From NCBI GenBank assembly GCA_036898135.1, contig CM072526.1:9499226-9563225 (forward strand): DNA of 64,000 nucleotides. Direction: 5' to 3'. A model generated the notes under the pieces. It saw nothing but the letters and a program-made list of their open reading frames with translations, was not told the origin of the DNA and ran no database searches. The position numbers and the translations under genes are program-made. Source of the stretch: Oncomelania hupensis. Its lineage: Eukaryota > Mollusca > Gastropoda > Littorinimorpha > Pomatiopsidae. Below, piece after piece: positions 53,170-64,000 of the stretch. Positions within the stretch are counted from its first letter, which is position 1; each line of letters opens with the position of its first letter.

Positions 53170-54890
53170 TGATGGGTAGGTGTGGTGGAGTGATTAGGTT
53201 ATGTGATGATGTGGTCTGATTCACTCGCTTTTAAGGCATAATAGAACTGTATTGCAGATACATACATACACATTACCACATCACATCACCACACTACATC
53301 ACTCTAAATCACACCACACTGCACCACAAATGTGATGGGTGGGAGGGGTGGGGTGATTAGATTATGTGATGTGATTCACTGATGCCAGGATATGTCCTGT
53401 CTGCTGCAATGTGAAGATGTGCTGCTGCTGTGATGTCGGCTGATGTGATGTGATGATTTGTTGATGTGATGTGATTTTATGTGGTGGTGCGTTTTCACGA
53501 TGATGGTGATGAAGCAATGTGATGCAGTGATGTGATGTGATGATGTGATAGATGTGGTGATGATGCGATGTGGTGATGTGTCATACTATATCTTTTTTTA
53601 AATTCTAAATTTCGTTACAATTTATTAGTTGTGTTTTTTAATTTTATGTGAGTGAAATGAATTATATGTATATAGAATTAATTGTATAACACAGCAAGAA
53701 TTGTATGACATAAAATACCTTTTTTAACATAAAATGGATTTTATTCGCAACACTGAATACACTCATAGAATTATTTTTTAACATTTGGTGCACATAGAAT
53801 GCATTCTATGTTATAGAATGTTCATTCTATAACATAGAATGTTCATGCTATAACATAGGATCCATTCTATAACATAAAATGTTCATTCTATAACATAGAA
53901 TGGTCATTCTATAACGTAGAATTCATTCTATAACGTAGAATTCATTCTATAACATAGAATGTTCATTCTATAACATAGAATCCATTCTATAACTTAGAAT
54001 GTTCATTCTATAACATAGAATCCATTCTATAACATAGAATGTGCATTCTTTAACATAGAATGCAGTCTATAATATAGAATGTTCATTCTATAACATAGAA
54101 TCCATTTTATGACATAGAATGTGCATTCTTTAACATAGAATGCATTCTATAATATAGAATGTTCATTCTATGCGCAACTAGGTCATTCTTTGTGAAACGA
54201 GGCTTTGAGGCTTTGACGAATAAAGGGACATGTGCACGCGCGCGAGAACTGAAGAAATGGCTGACGTGCCAAGCGTTCTGCGGGCTTTAGAACAGGCTCA
54301 AATCGCACGATACCGAGCCGATTGCAAATCGGACCGCAGGCAAGCAGTAGTTCTGACGTCATCACGTAGCAATCGGGATTCCATCGCAAACAAAATCGTT
54401 GCACAATCGGCATGTGTGGCGGGGGCCTTTAGGTTTCTTGATGCAGACGACTTCGACGGCAGTGTGAGTAGATCGCGAAAGCAATAAAAATAATTGATGT
54501 CACACCCTCCCCTCCCCATCCCTCCGCCCCGGCGTGCTTACTTTTTCATTACAATGTGCTGAGGTTCTGTAAGGGTTTATAGTGACAAAATGTAATGAAA
54601 TAATCAGTTCTTTTTGCTCAATACCGAAGAAATAACCGTACTGTACACTCATAAAAAGCAATAATTAATATAATTAAAGGTCGAATATTGCGATACAACT
54701 CTGAGACATAATAATTATTGCAAAAAAACTATTTCACTCCAGGCGTCCCCCCATAACCTATTTTCAGCTAAATAGCTCTTTTGCGAATTTGGCCTCCCTT
54801 TGTGAGAACACCCACATTTATGTATAGTTCCTTCCGTTAATAAAATGGATAGCATAATAGCATTAGGAACGTACGTCAGCCATTGATGTA
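53170..54890. other. foldback core, no recognised gene
   Basis: GTGATG/CACATC-rich sequence, an internal ATAGAATGTTCATTC array (about 53800-54175) and a unique stretch 54180-54890. A frame at 54230-54487 (plus, 85 codons) has no recognisable domain. Confidence 0.5.
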
Positions 54891-56028
54891 GAGTGATGTG
54901 GTGTGGTGATGGGATGTGGCAATGTGTATCTCTCTGCAATACAGTCCCATGCCATACAAAATGCTCTCTATACCTTTGACAGTGCCCCAGTTTTTACTAT
55001 TTAAAAAAAGGTTTTTATATTGATTTCATTCTATAACATAGAATGAATTCTATGACATAGAATGAATTCTATGACATAGAATGAATTCTATGACATAGAA
55101 TGAATTCTATGACATAGAATGAATTCTATAGCATAGAATGAATAGTATAACATAGAATGAATAAGATGACATAGAATGAATTCTATGACATAGAATGAAT
55201 TCTATAACATAGAATGAATTCTATGACATAGAATGAATTCTATTACATAGAATTTATTCTATAGCATAGAATGAATTCTATAACATAGAATGAATTCTAT
55301 AGCATAGAATGAATTCTATGACATAGAATTCATTCTATGCTATAGAATAAATTCTATGTCATAGAATTCATTCTATGCTATAGAATTCATTCTATGTTAT
55401 AGAATTCATTCTATGTCATAGAATTCATTCTATGTAATCTTATTCATTCTATGTTATACTATTCATTCTTTGCCTATAGAATTCATTCTATGTCATAGAA
55501 TGAATTCTATGTCATAGAATTCATTCTATGCTATAAAATTCATTCTATGCATATAGAATTCATTATTTATTATAGAATTCATTCTATGTTATACAATTTT
55601 TTCTATGCACATAGAATTAATTCTATGTCATGCAATTTATTTTATGTTAAAGAATTCATTCTATGTTATAGAATTCATTCTTTGTAATAGAATTCTTTCT
55701 ATGTTATAGAATATAGTTCTATGCATACAAGTGCATTCTATAATATAGAATTGTATTACATACAGAGAATCTTATTCTCTATTATAAAATGTTATTCTAT
55801 ACATAGAATTTTATTATGGACATAGAATTTTACACTATATTATAGAATGTTATTCTATACAAAGAATTTTATTCTATGACTTACAATATTGGTTTCTTTT
55901 TTTATAAATGGAATTTCAACTAATGAATGCTTTTTGTGTGCATAGAATGCTTTCTATGTGCATATAATTTATTCTATGTATAGAATGGTCACATAGAATT
56001 AATGGACACATGGCGCCCCATATGACAG

Positions 56029-56469
56029 CATGTGTTACTTAAGAGTAACATCGGGCGGCTTAAGTTAGATTCTGTATTTGCCAACGCATTAGTCAGATCT
56101 TAAGCTGGATAAAAGCTATACCAAAAGGGATTAAATAAATGACATGCATAAATATTTTTAAAAATCCTGTATCTACAACCACAGACCACATCAACACAAC
56201 CACAGACCATATAAAAAAAACTACAGACCACATCAAGACAACCACAGACCACATCAAGACAACCACAGACCACATCAAGACAACCACAGACCACATCAAC
56301 ACAACCACAGACCACATCAACACAACCACATCAACACAACCACAGACCACATCAACACAACCACAGACCACATCAAGACAACCACAGACCACATCAAGAC
56401 AACCATAGACCATATTAAAACAAAGAAATAAGTGTGATGAGGACAAAGTTGTTCAGAGAGAAAGGGAAG

Positions 56470-56526
<57 letters not shown>

Positions 56527-57239
56527 CTGGGACTCCACTTCCTAAAGTGAACGATTAAGCTATTTCAATTTGCATTATATTAGAGAAAGGACTTACTATT
56601 GGAAAATATCATATTCGTCATAATACAGTCAAGTCAAGACAAGAAATCTGTATGACCCCAATGAAGTACTACTACAGCACATTATAAACAAGTCAAGAAA
56701 TCTGTATGACCCCAATGAAGTACTAATACAGTACATTATAAACAAGTCAAGAAATCTGTATGACCCCCAATGAAGTACTATTACAGCACATTATAAACAA
56801 GACAAGAAATCTGTATGACCACAATGAAGTACTATTACAGCACATTATAAGTCAATACAGGAAATCTGTATGACCCCATTGAAGTATGATACAGCATATT
56901 ATAAGTCAATACAGGAAATCTGTATGACCACAATTAAGTATGATACAGCACATTATAAATCAATACAGGAAATCTGTATGACCCCAATGATGTATGATAC
57001 AGCATATTATAAGTCAATGCAGGAAATCTGTATGACCCCAATGAAGTATGATACAGCGCATTATAAGCAAGACAAAAAAAAGAAACACAACGTCATCCAC
57101 ACCAAACCAACACATAGCAGTCAAATAAAACGTCTACAGCCCTAGTTTTTATTTATTTAATGGTTTTTATAAAGAGCGCTTTTCCAGATCAAGAGCTGCT
57201 CAAGGCGCTGGCCCATACAGGACCTTACAGAAACCGCCC
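56029..57239. repeat. right-arm mirror of 19556-21580
   Basis: Repeat X end (AACATCGGGCGGCTTAAG), 21-bp repeat ACCACAGACCACATCAACAC A (56165-56410), (GA)n 56475-56522, 54-bp minisatellite 56630-57075 (about 8 copies versus about 25 in the left arm) and the interspersed end 57165-57240. Confidence 0.9.
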
Positions 57240-58337
57240 TAGTTAGTACTATCTGTATAGCCTAGTGCATTGTTAGTACTAATATCTGTATAGCCTAGTG
57301 CATTGTTGGCATTAATATCTGTATAGCCTAGTGCATTGTTAGTACTAATATCTGTATAGCCTAGTGCATTGTTAGTACTAATATCTGTATAGCCTAGTGC
57401 ATTGTTAGTACTAATATCTGTATAGCCTAGTGCATTGTTGGCATTAATATCTGTATAGCCTAGTGCATTGTTAGTACTAATATCTGTATAGCCTAGTGCA
57501 TTGTTAGTACTAATATCTGTATAGCCTAGTGCATTGTTAGTACTAATATCTGTATAGCCTAGTGCATTGTTAGTACTAATATCTATATAGCCTAGTGCAT
57601 TGTTGGCATTAATATCTGTATAGCCTAGTGCATTGTAAGTACTAATATCTGTATAGCCTAGTGCATTGTTAGTATTAATATCTGTATAGCCTAGTGCATT
57701 GTTAGTACTAATATCTGTATAGCCTAGTGCATTGTTAGTACTAATATCTGTATAGCCTAGTGCATTGTTAGTACTAATATCTGTATAGCCTAGTGCAATG
57801 TTAGTACTAATATCTGTATAGCCTAGTGCATTGTGTTAGATCTAATATCGGTATAGCCTAGTGCATTGTTAGTACTAATATCTGTATAGCCTAGTGCATT
57901 GTGTTAGTACTAATATTTGTATAGCCTAGTGCATTGTGTTAGATCTAATATCTGTATAGCCTGGTGCATTGTGTTAGTACTAATATATGTATAGCCTAGT
58001 GCATAGTTAGTACTAATATCTGTATAGCCTGGTGCATTGTGTTAGTACTAATTTCTGTATAGCCTAGTGCATTGTGTTTACCAATATCTGTATAGCCTAG
58101 TGCATTGTGTTAGTACTAATATCTGTATAGCCTAGTGCATTGTGCTAGTACTAATATCTGTATAGCCTAGTACATTGCATTAGTACTAATATATGTATAG
58201 CCTAGTGCATAGTTAGTACTAATATCTGTATAGCCTAGTGCATAGTTAGTACTAATATCTGTATAGTCTAGTGCATTGTGTTAGTACTAATATCTGTAAA
58301 GCCTAGTGCATTGTGTTAGTACTAATATCTGTATAGC
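57240..58337. repeat. 33/35-bp minisatellite (mirror of 17454-19555)
   Basis: Unit TAATATCTGTATAGCCTAGT GCATTGTTAGTAC. About 32 copies, roughly half the left-arm array, so array length has diverged between arms. Confidence 0.93.
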
Positions 58338-59161
<824 letters not shown>

Positions 59162-59198
59162 TAACCCCCCACTCAAGAATATATTTACTTAATTTCTT

Positions 59199-59735
59199 TC
59201 AACAACGTTGAGACGCAAGGAACAAACAAACTCCAAAATCAAAACTTATTTCAGTCTGTCTGGATACTGTCAGTGTTCTCTGTTCAGTCAAACACTCAAC
59301 GATATATTTCTTCAAGGATTCACGGGCCTTGAAAGGGATCGAGAAGGGTTTGGATCGAACAGGGATATTTGAAGTGAGGTGGACTTCATGTTCGACCAAA
59401 GTCGTCGAGCCTGGGACATCGCTCAAGCTATGGGGAAACTCGCCCATAAGGTCCTTGAGCTCCAACTTTTGACCTTCCGTCAAGCATGGTCCTAGCTTAA
59501 CATCAATGATGCCTTCTTTGCTGTGGAAGTCTCCGAGTTCCAACAGTTCCTCGCTGTCAAAGCTGCCGTCGATCACAGCTGCTGTTGCTGCGTGCACAGT
59601 CTCTGGTGGCCTTTCCACGTACAGCTTAAGGAGGTTAGCGTGGTATATCTTGGAATGCTGGCCGACCTTCACCTTGTAGTCGTTGATTCCCACCACGGTC
59701 TCCACTTCGTACGGGCCTTTCCACTGCATCAGCAA
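59199..59735 (-). pseudogene. gypsy right-arm integrase C-terminus and truncated RT
   Basis: LLMQWKGPYEVE-type integrase end, YHANLLKLYVER, then the RT N-terminus (EHEVHLTSNIPVRSKPFSIP, FKARESLKK), after which the frame jumps to sequence just upstream of the polypurine tract. Separated from the integrase frame by a TAG in place of a lysine codon at about 59736. Confidence 0.8.
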
Positions 59736-61449
59736 CTAATTATGATCAGTAGGTAGCAGCACCAGCACTTTGTTGCCAGGTTTGAACTTCCTGTTCACAG
59801 CCTTACGATCGTAGTAGTGCTTTCCACAGTCTTGGGACTTCTTCAGGTTTTCTCTGGCTATCTCGAGAGTCTGCTCCAGCTTCTCCCGTAGCTCAAACAC
59901 GTACTGGTAGCTGTTCTTCACCTCTAGGGTCTCTACTTCTTTCGTCCACAGTTCTTTCAGGATGTGCATCGGCCCTCGGATGGTTCTTCCGTACAGCAGC
60001 TCGAACGGAGAAAAGCCGGTGGATTCCTGCGGCACTTCTCTGTAGGCGAACAGTAAGGCGTTGATGTAGCGATGCCATTGTCTGGGCTGCTCGCTGCACA
60101 GTTTCTTCAGGGTGGACTTCAGCGTAGCATTGAACTTTTCGACAAGCCCGTTACACATTGGATGGTAGGGTGTCGTAGTCAAATGCCGGATGCTTAGCAG
60201 TCTGTTGACCTCCTTCATGCAGTCAGAGACGAACTGCGTCCCGAGGTCTGTCAGAATTTCTTCAGGCACTCCAAGTCTGCTGAGCATGTCCACCAGTGCA
60301 TCTGCAACAGTTTCAGTGTCAATCTTCTTCAGAGGCACTGCTTCTGGGTACCGAGTCGCATAGTCCACTAAAGTCAGTACCCACCGATGACCTTCAATCG
60401 GGGGTCTTATTTCGCCGATTAAATCTAAGGCCACCCTTTTGAAAGGTCGATCGATCAGAGGCATCCTCTGCATAGGCACTTTCGGGACCCTTCCTCGAGG
60501 TATGGTCTTCTGGCAAATGTCACATGATCGGCTGAAACGGCTGACGTCCGCATGAAGTCCTGGCCAGTAGAACACCGCCTGGATTCTCTCTGACGTCTTC
60601 TTGATGCCTAGGTGACCTCCCATGATGGAGTCGTGAGCTACTTCCATCACTTGGCGCCATAGGGGTAATGGTACCAAGACTTGACGTAGTGGTTTCCCTC
60701 CGTTGACCCTCGGGTGCTGAAAGATTCGGTACAGGATCTTGGCCTTCACCTCAAAATAGACCGTGCCACTGCCTTTAGTCACGTGGTCTTGGCGGTTTCT
60801 GTACTTGTTTAAAGTGCTATCAGCTTCCTGGAGCTGGATCAGTTTATCTCTGTCCACGATTGCAGCTTTGGAGTTGTTGGCGACCTTCAGTGGCGTAGAC
60901 GTATTGTCTCTCTTGGCCTGGGCCCTGGTGGTGACAGCACCGACGATCTCTGGTCGACAGGGCTGAGCCGGAGTAGCCACATTGTCCCGTAGCAGCTCTG
61001 TAAGGTCTCCATCGGGAAATGGCAATGGATCCTCCTCCGCCGTCGATATTCCCGATCATCAAATCATACAGCGGCTTCTTCAGGCAAACCGCTTCTACCT
61101 CGCCTATGTAGAAAGGGGTGCTAACTTGAATCTTCGCAACTGGCGCTTTCACACATTTGCTGTCGGCCATAAGTGTCCATTTTGAATCGCCAGTGAACTG
61201 TTCTTTAGCGATTAGGTCTTCTCTGACGATGACCCCACTGCAGCCAGAGTCTCTTAGAACAGACACTTCATGATTTCCGACGCGTCCCTTGGAAACGGGC
61301 ATGTTCTGTACGGTCACAGCTGCGCAGGCGACGACGGGGATGGATTTTCCGTGGGCAAGGAGAAGTTGGCCATCGGTTATGCACTCTTGCACGTCCGCGG
61401 GAATAGCTGCGCGCTCGGTCTCACTCGAAGAATGACTCTCCCGCCGCAC
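59736..61449 (-). pseudogene. gypsy right-arm protease and integrase
   Basis: Minus strand. Protease part (61449 to about 61050): VLRDSGCSGVIV with intact DSG. After a local deletion and frame change near 61045, a long clean frame (59736-61025, 429 codons) has the HHCC zinc-binding part (AHDSIMGGHLG, CDICQKT), catalytic D in VALDLIGE, D in ILTDLGTQF and E in NGLVEKFNATLK, and the C-terminal YYDRKAVNRKFKPGNKVLVL. The best-preserved integrase in the window; it precedes RT sequence, confirming the Gmr1-like order. Confidence 0.88.
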
Positions 61450-61567
61450 ACTTGATGGTCAGATCTACTGGTTTGCCGTTGATTGGAGAACCGCCTCTGC
61501 CGGTTGCCCGCCGCTGCATTGTCCGTACTGCTCCGCTGTCCGCTACTTTTGTTCTGAGGACAGTTAA

Positions 61568-62062
61568 AATTTAACTTTTTTCTAGGTTATTAATAATGAA
61601 CTTAATGATTCCTTGATGCAAGATATAATTATTATGTGATAATTACAATTTTAGGTTTTGACAAATTTCCAGGCGGATTGCTAGAGCCAAAACGGAACAT
61701 TAAACATGAGCACGCGAAGATATTTGTAAATTTTTTCAATGATAATTGTATTATCCCTTGACAATTGTAATTATCCGACGATATTTGTAATTATCTTATG
61801 ATATTTGTAATTAACAGGTTTTCAGGTTTTGGCACTAGTAGGCCGTCATAGTCCTATGTAGCACCTCATCTCCATGCTTTGTATTCTTCGTTGTAGGTCT
61901 GCTGTGAGCGTGTACGCATTTATTTAAGAAAGAAAAAAAAAGTCCTCCTTTTATAACGACGATTTATGATGTGTGAATATTATTCTCCATTGCGGATAAT
62001 AAAAGATTTGTTAACTTGACATGAATATTCATGCATTTTTCTTGATGTGTGTCTAATATTTG
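61568..62062. other. unique AT-rich stretch with a LINE scrap
   Basis: No gene. 61855-61915 resembles the LINE ORF2 region of CTCATCTCCATGCTTTGTAT seen near 52270. Repeated GATATTTGTAATTATC-like words lie at 61740-61815. Confidence 0.5.
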
Positions 62063-62654
62063 TGTTACACTCCGTTTGATGTTGGTGTTTTTCTATCAGT
62101 ATTTGATTCAGCCCCAATGCTGAAGTACTGATGAGTGTAGCTCAGATTCGTTTATCCACGCAGCCTGCTCACTCAGCAACAAGTCAAAGTCTTCGTATGA
62201 AGTTTTCCACTTTTATTCAGCACACATCAACAACTGCATACAATCACATTTTCACTCTCCCCTTTCACAACACAGTGTGTCCATTATATATTTTTTTCTC
62301 TCAACTCGAGATAGCCTCAGGACGTTCCAGAACGACGCGTTAGAGCCAATCAGAATTAACTTTGTCATCACTATTTTACGTCATACAACCCTCCTTTCTG
62401 TCAAAAGAATGTTCTCAAATATCCCGAAACTTCGATCGATAGTAAACAAGCAGATCCAGAGAATTCTCCAATAATATCGACTAACGAAGATTATCAACGT
62501 TATACAAAGCATCTTCTAACAACAATGCAAACTCAAATCAAAGGTAAATACACTCTATTATTGCACGCTTTGCAAAATAAAACGAACAGATCTATCGCGC
62601 ACGCCTCACACATAACATCGTCACACGCACCATCATGCGCGTTTCAATGTAACA
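62063..62654 (-). repeat. gypsy copy 3 3' LTR
   Basis: 592-bp LTR; same ends and PPT arrangement as the other copies, but lower internal identity. Its partner LTR lies outside the window. Confidence 0.88.
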
Positions 62655-62851
62655 TAACCCCCCACTCAAAGTTTTAATTCTGGACTTTCTGAATGCTGTC
62701 ATTGTGCTCAGTTCATTCACACAGAGTCAATGTTCTTCCATCCGCAAGTATATCTGGATACTGTCAATGTTCACAGTTTATCTACAAAGTCAATGTTTTT
62801 CATCTTCAAGTCTGTCTAGATATTACCAATGTTCTTAGTTCATCCACACAG

Positions 62852-63955
62852 TCAATGTTCTTTCATCCGCAAGGAAACAACGCCCTCGTCCGTTGCAGTT
62901 GTCATCGGCCCAGGGTCAAAGACAGTGATATCGTGGGCTTTCCTGGAGTCAGAGCATCCTCCGTTGTCTCCCTCTTCCATCGAACGTCCGATGAAGTCGA
63001 CGTTGTCAGCTCCCAGAAGGCACTTGCTGGGTCTCACGGTCAGGTTGGCTTCTTGAAGACGGTGGAACAGCTCCCTCAAGGTCTGCAGATGCTCCTTCCA
63101 GGTCTGGGTGTGGACTAGCAGGCCGTCCCAGTAACACACGACGTTGTCCATCCCAATGAGCATCTTCCTCATTCCTCTCTTCAGGGTAGCTCCGCTGTTG
63201 ACCATGCCAAAGGGCATCCTTAGGCACTCGTACGTCCCATCAGGAGTTATAAAAGCAGTCTTTGGTATGTCCTGTTGACGCACGGGGACTCGCCAATAAC
63301 TCTTGCTGAGGTCAATCTTCGAGAATATTTTACTCCCCGATAGTTGGCGGAAGAGGTCTGCTGCAGTAGGCATCGGCTCGGGGTCGAAGACGGTGATCTT
63401 ATTAACCTTCCTGTAGTCGATGCATACACTGTTGCTCCCGTCCTTCTTCTTCACGACCACGACAGGGGACGCGTAGGGGGAACTGGACTCCCTGATGATG
63501 CCCATCTTCAGCATCTCGTCGATATCTTTCTTCAATGATTCACGGGCCTTGAAAGGGATCGGGAATGGTTTGGATCGAACAGGGATATTTGAAGTGAGGT
63601 GGACTTCATGTTCGACCAAAGTCGTAGAGCCTGTGACATCACTGAAGTTTTGGGGAAACTCGCCCATAAGGTCCTTGAGCTCCATCTTTTGACTTTCCGT
63701 CAAGCCTGGTCCTAGCTTAACATAATCGATGTCTTCTTTGCTGTGGAAGTCTCCAAGTTCCAACAGTTCCTCGCTGTCAAAGCTGTCGTCGATCTCAGCT
63801 GCTGTTGCTGCATGTCCAGTCTCTGATGACCTTTCCACGTACAGCTTAAGGAGGTTAGCGTGGTATATCTTGGAATGCTGGCCGACCTTCACCTTGTAGT
63901 CGTTGATTTCCACCACGGTCTCCACTTCGTACGGGCCTTTCCACTGCATCAGCAA
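62852..63955 (-). pseudogene. gypsy copy 3 integrase C-terminus plus RT without RNase H
   Basis: A long uninterrupted frame of 367 codons: LMQWKGPYEVETVVEINDY, IYHANLLKLYVER, then RT motifs HEVHLTSNIPVRSKPFPIPF, SPVVVVKKKDGSNSVCIDYR, FSKIDLSKSYWRVPV, AFITPDGTYECLRMPFGMVN. The active site reads YWDG instead of YWDD, so the second catalytic aspartate is gone. It ends VDFIGRSMEEGDNGGCSDS followed by a tail ending LRMKEH, the same tail as copy 1, in place of RNase H. The open frame with a dead active site suggests mobilisation in trans or recent mutation. Confidence 0.87.
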
Positions 63956-64000
63956 CTTATTGTGGTCGGTAGGTAGCAGTACCAGTACTTTGTTGCCAGG

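Larger units (their letters stand above)
51481..56022. mobile_element. 4.5-kb foldback-type DNA element with 6-bp TSD
   Basis: The termini TATGGGGCGCCATGTGTCC are perfectly inverted (about 22 bp). TGACAG flanks at 51475-51480 and 56023-56028; the left arm has one CTGTCA at the same point. Long inverted repeats (about 51481-53170 and 54890-56022) are built of ATAGAAT/ATTCTAT palindromic subrepeats. The core (53170-54890) has ATC/GTGATG-rich sequence and no recognised transposase. It is a non-autonomous foldback element; superfamily not assigned. A LINE is inserted in its left repeat. Confidence 0.88.
62063..64000 (-). mobile_element. Ty3/gypsy copy 3, runs off the window
   Basis: LTR 62063-62654 (592 bp, TGTTACATTG to GAGTGTAACA in element orientation; diverged from copies 1 and 2), TAACCCCCC polypurine complement, a 3' region with about three 65-70-bp tandem units (62690-62860), RT, and the integrase C-terminus at the window edge. 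It shares the RNase H-less tail with copy 1. Confidence 0.9.

Noticed and set aside
54183..54487. foldback core frames as a transposase
   Set aside because: Under 90 codons, no catalytic motif, and frames open on both strands; the element looks non-autonomous.

Overview
The window is eukaryotic, transposon-dense, repeat-rich DNA with no clearly intact host gene. The element types (Polinton/Maverick, Gmr1-like Ty3/gypsy elements, RTE-like and CR1/L2-like LINE fragments, foldback DNA, very many minisatellites) point to a marine invertebrate genome, probably a mollusc. That is an inference from repeat content; no species can be named.

Centrepiece: a complete, virus-like Polinton at 29820-44910 (about 15.1 kb). 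It has about 150-bp terminal inverted repeats beginning AGAGATAG, a 5-bp direct flank repeat (ACACG), and thirteen closely packed genes on both strands: protein-primed DNA polymerase B, A32/FtsK-like packaging ATPase, DDE integrase, a likely double-jelly-roll major capsid protein, a possible minor capsid (penton-like) protein, and several small, mostly membrane-associated proteins. Polymerase, ATPase and integrase are intact. Three virion-side genes each carry one simple break. No adenovirus-type protease was recognised.

Layout: 1-6.4 kb holds LINE fragments, microsatellites and minisatellites. 6.4-12.6 kb is a 41-bp minisatellite split by a two-LTR gypsy element (6578-11191, TSD TTTTA). 12.9-13.3 kb is a 74-bp tandem repeat. 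From 13302 to 61391 lies a giant imperfect palindrome: left arm 13302-23650 (gypsy, minisatellites, LINE pieces) is repeated in reverse order and orientation at 49614-61391. Between the arms are a nested LINE carrying a 3.7-kb insert with THAP-like and SWIM zinc-finger gene fragments (24717-28454), the Polinton in its flanking repeat, and a central minisatellite/hairpin zone (45.6-48.5 kb). 61.6-64 kb starts a third gypsy copy running off the window.

The palindrome lets insertions be read against empty sites. The Polinton's unoccupied target is present at about 48946 in the opposite half, and a 4.5-kb foldback element (51481-56022, TSD TGACAG) has its empty site at 21579-21584 in the left arm. 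Both targets lie in the same repeat family. The structure is either a real inverted duplication followed by arm-specific insertions, or two divergent haplotypes joined head-to-head by the assembler; the sequence alone cannot decide.
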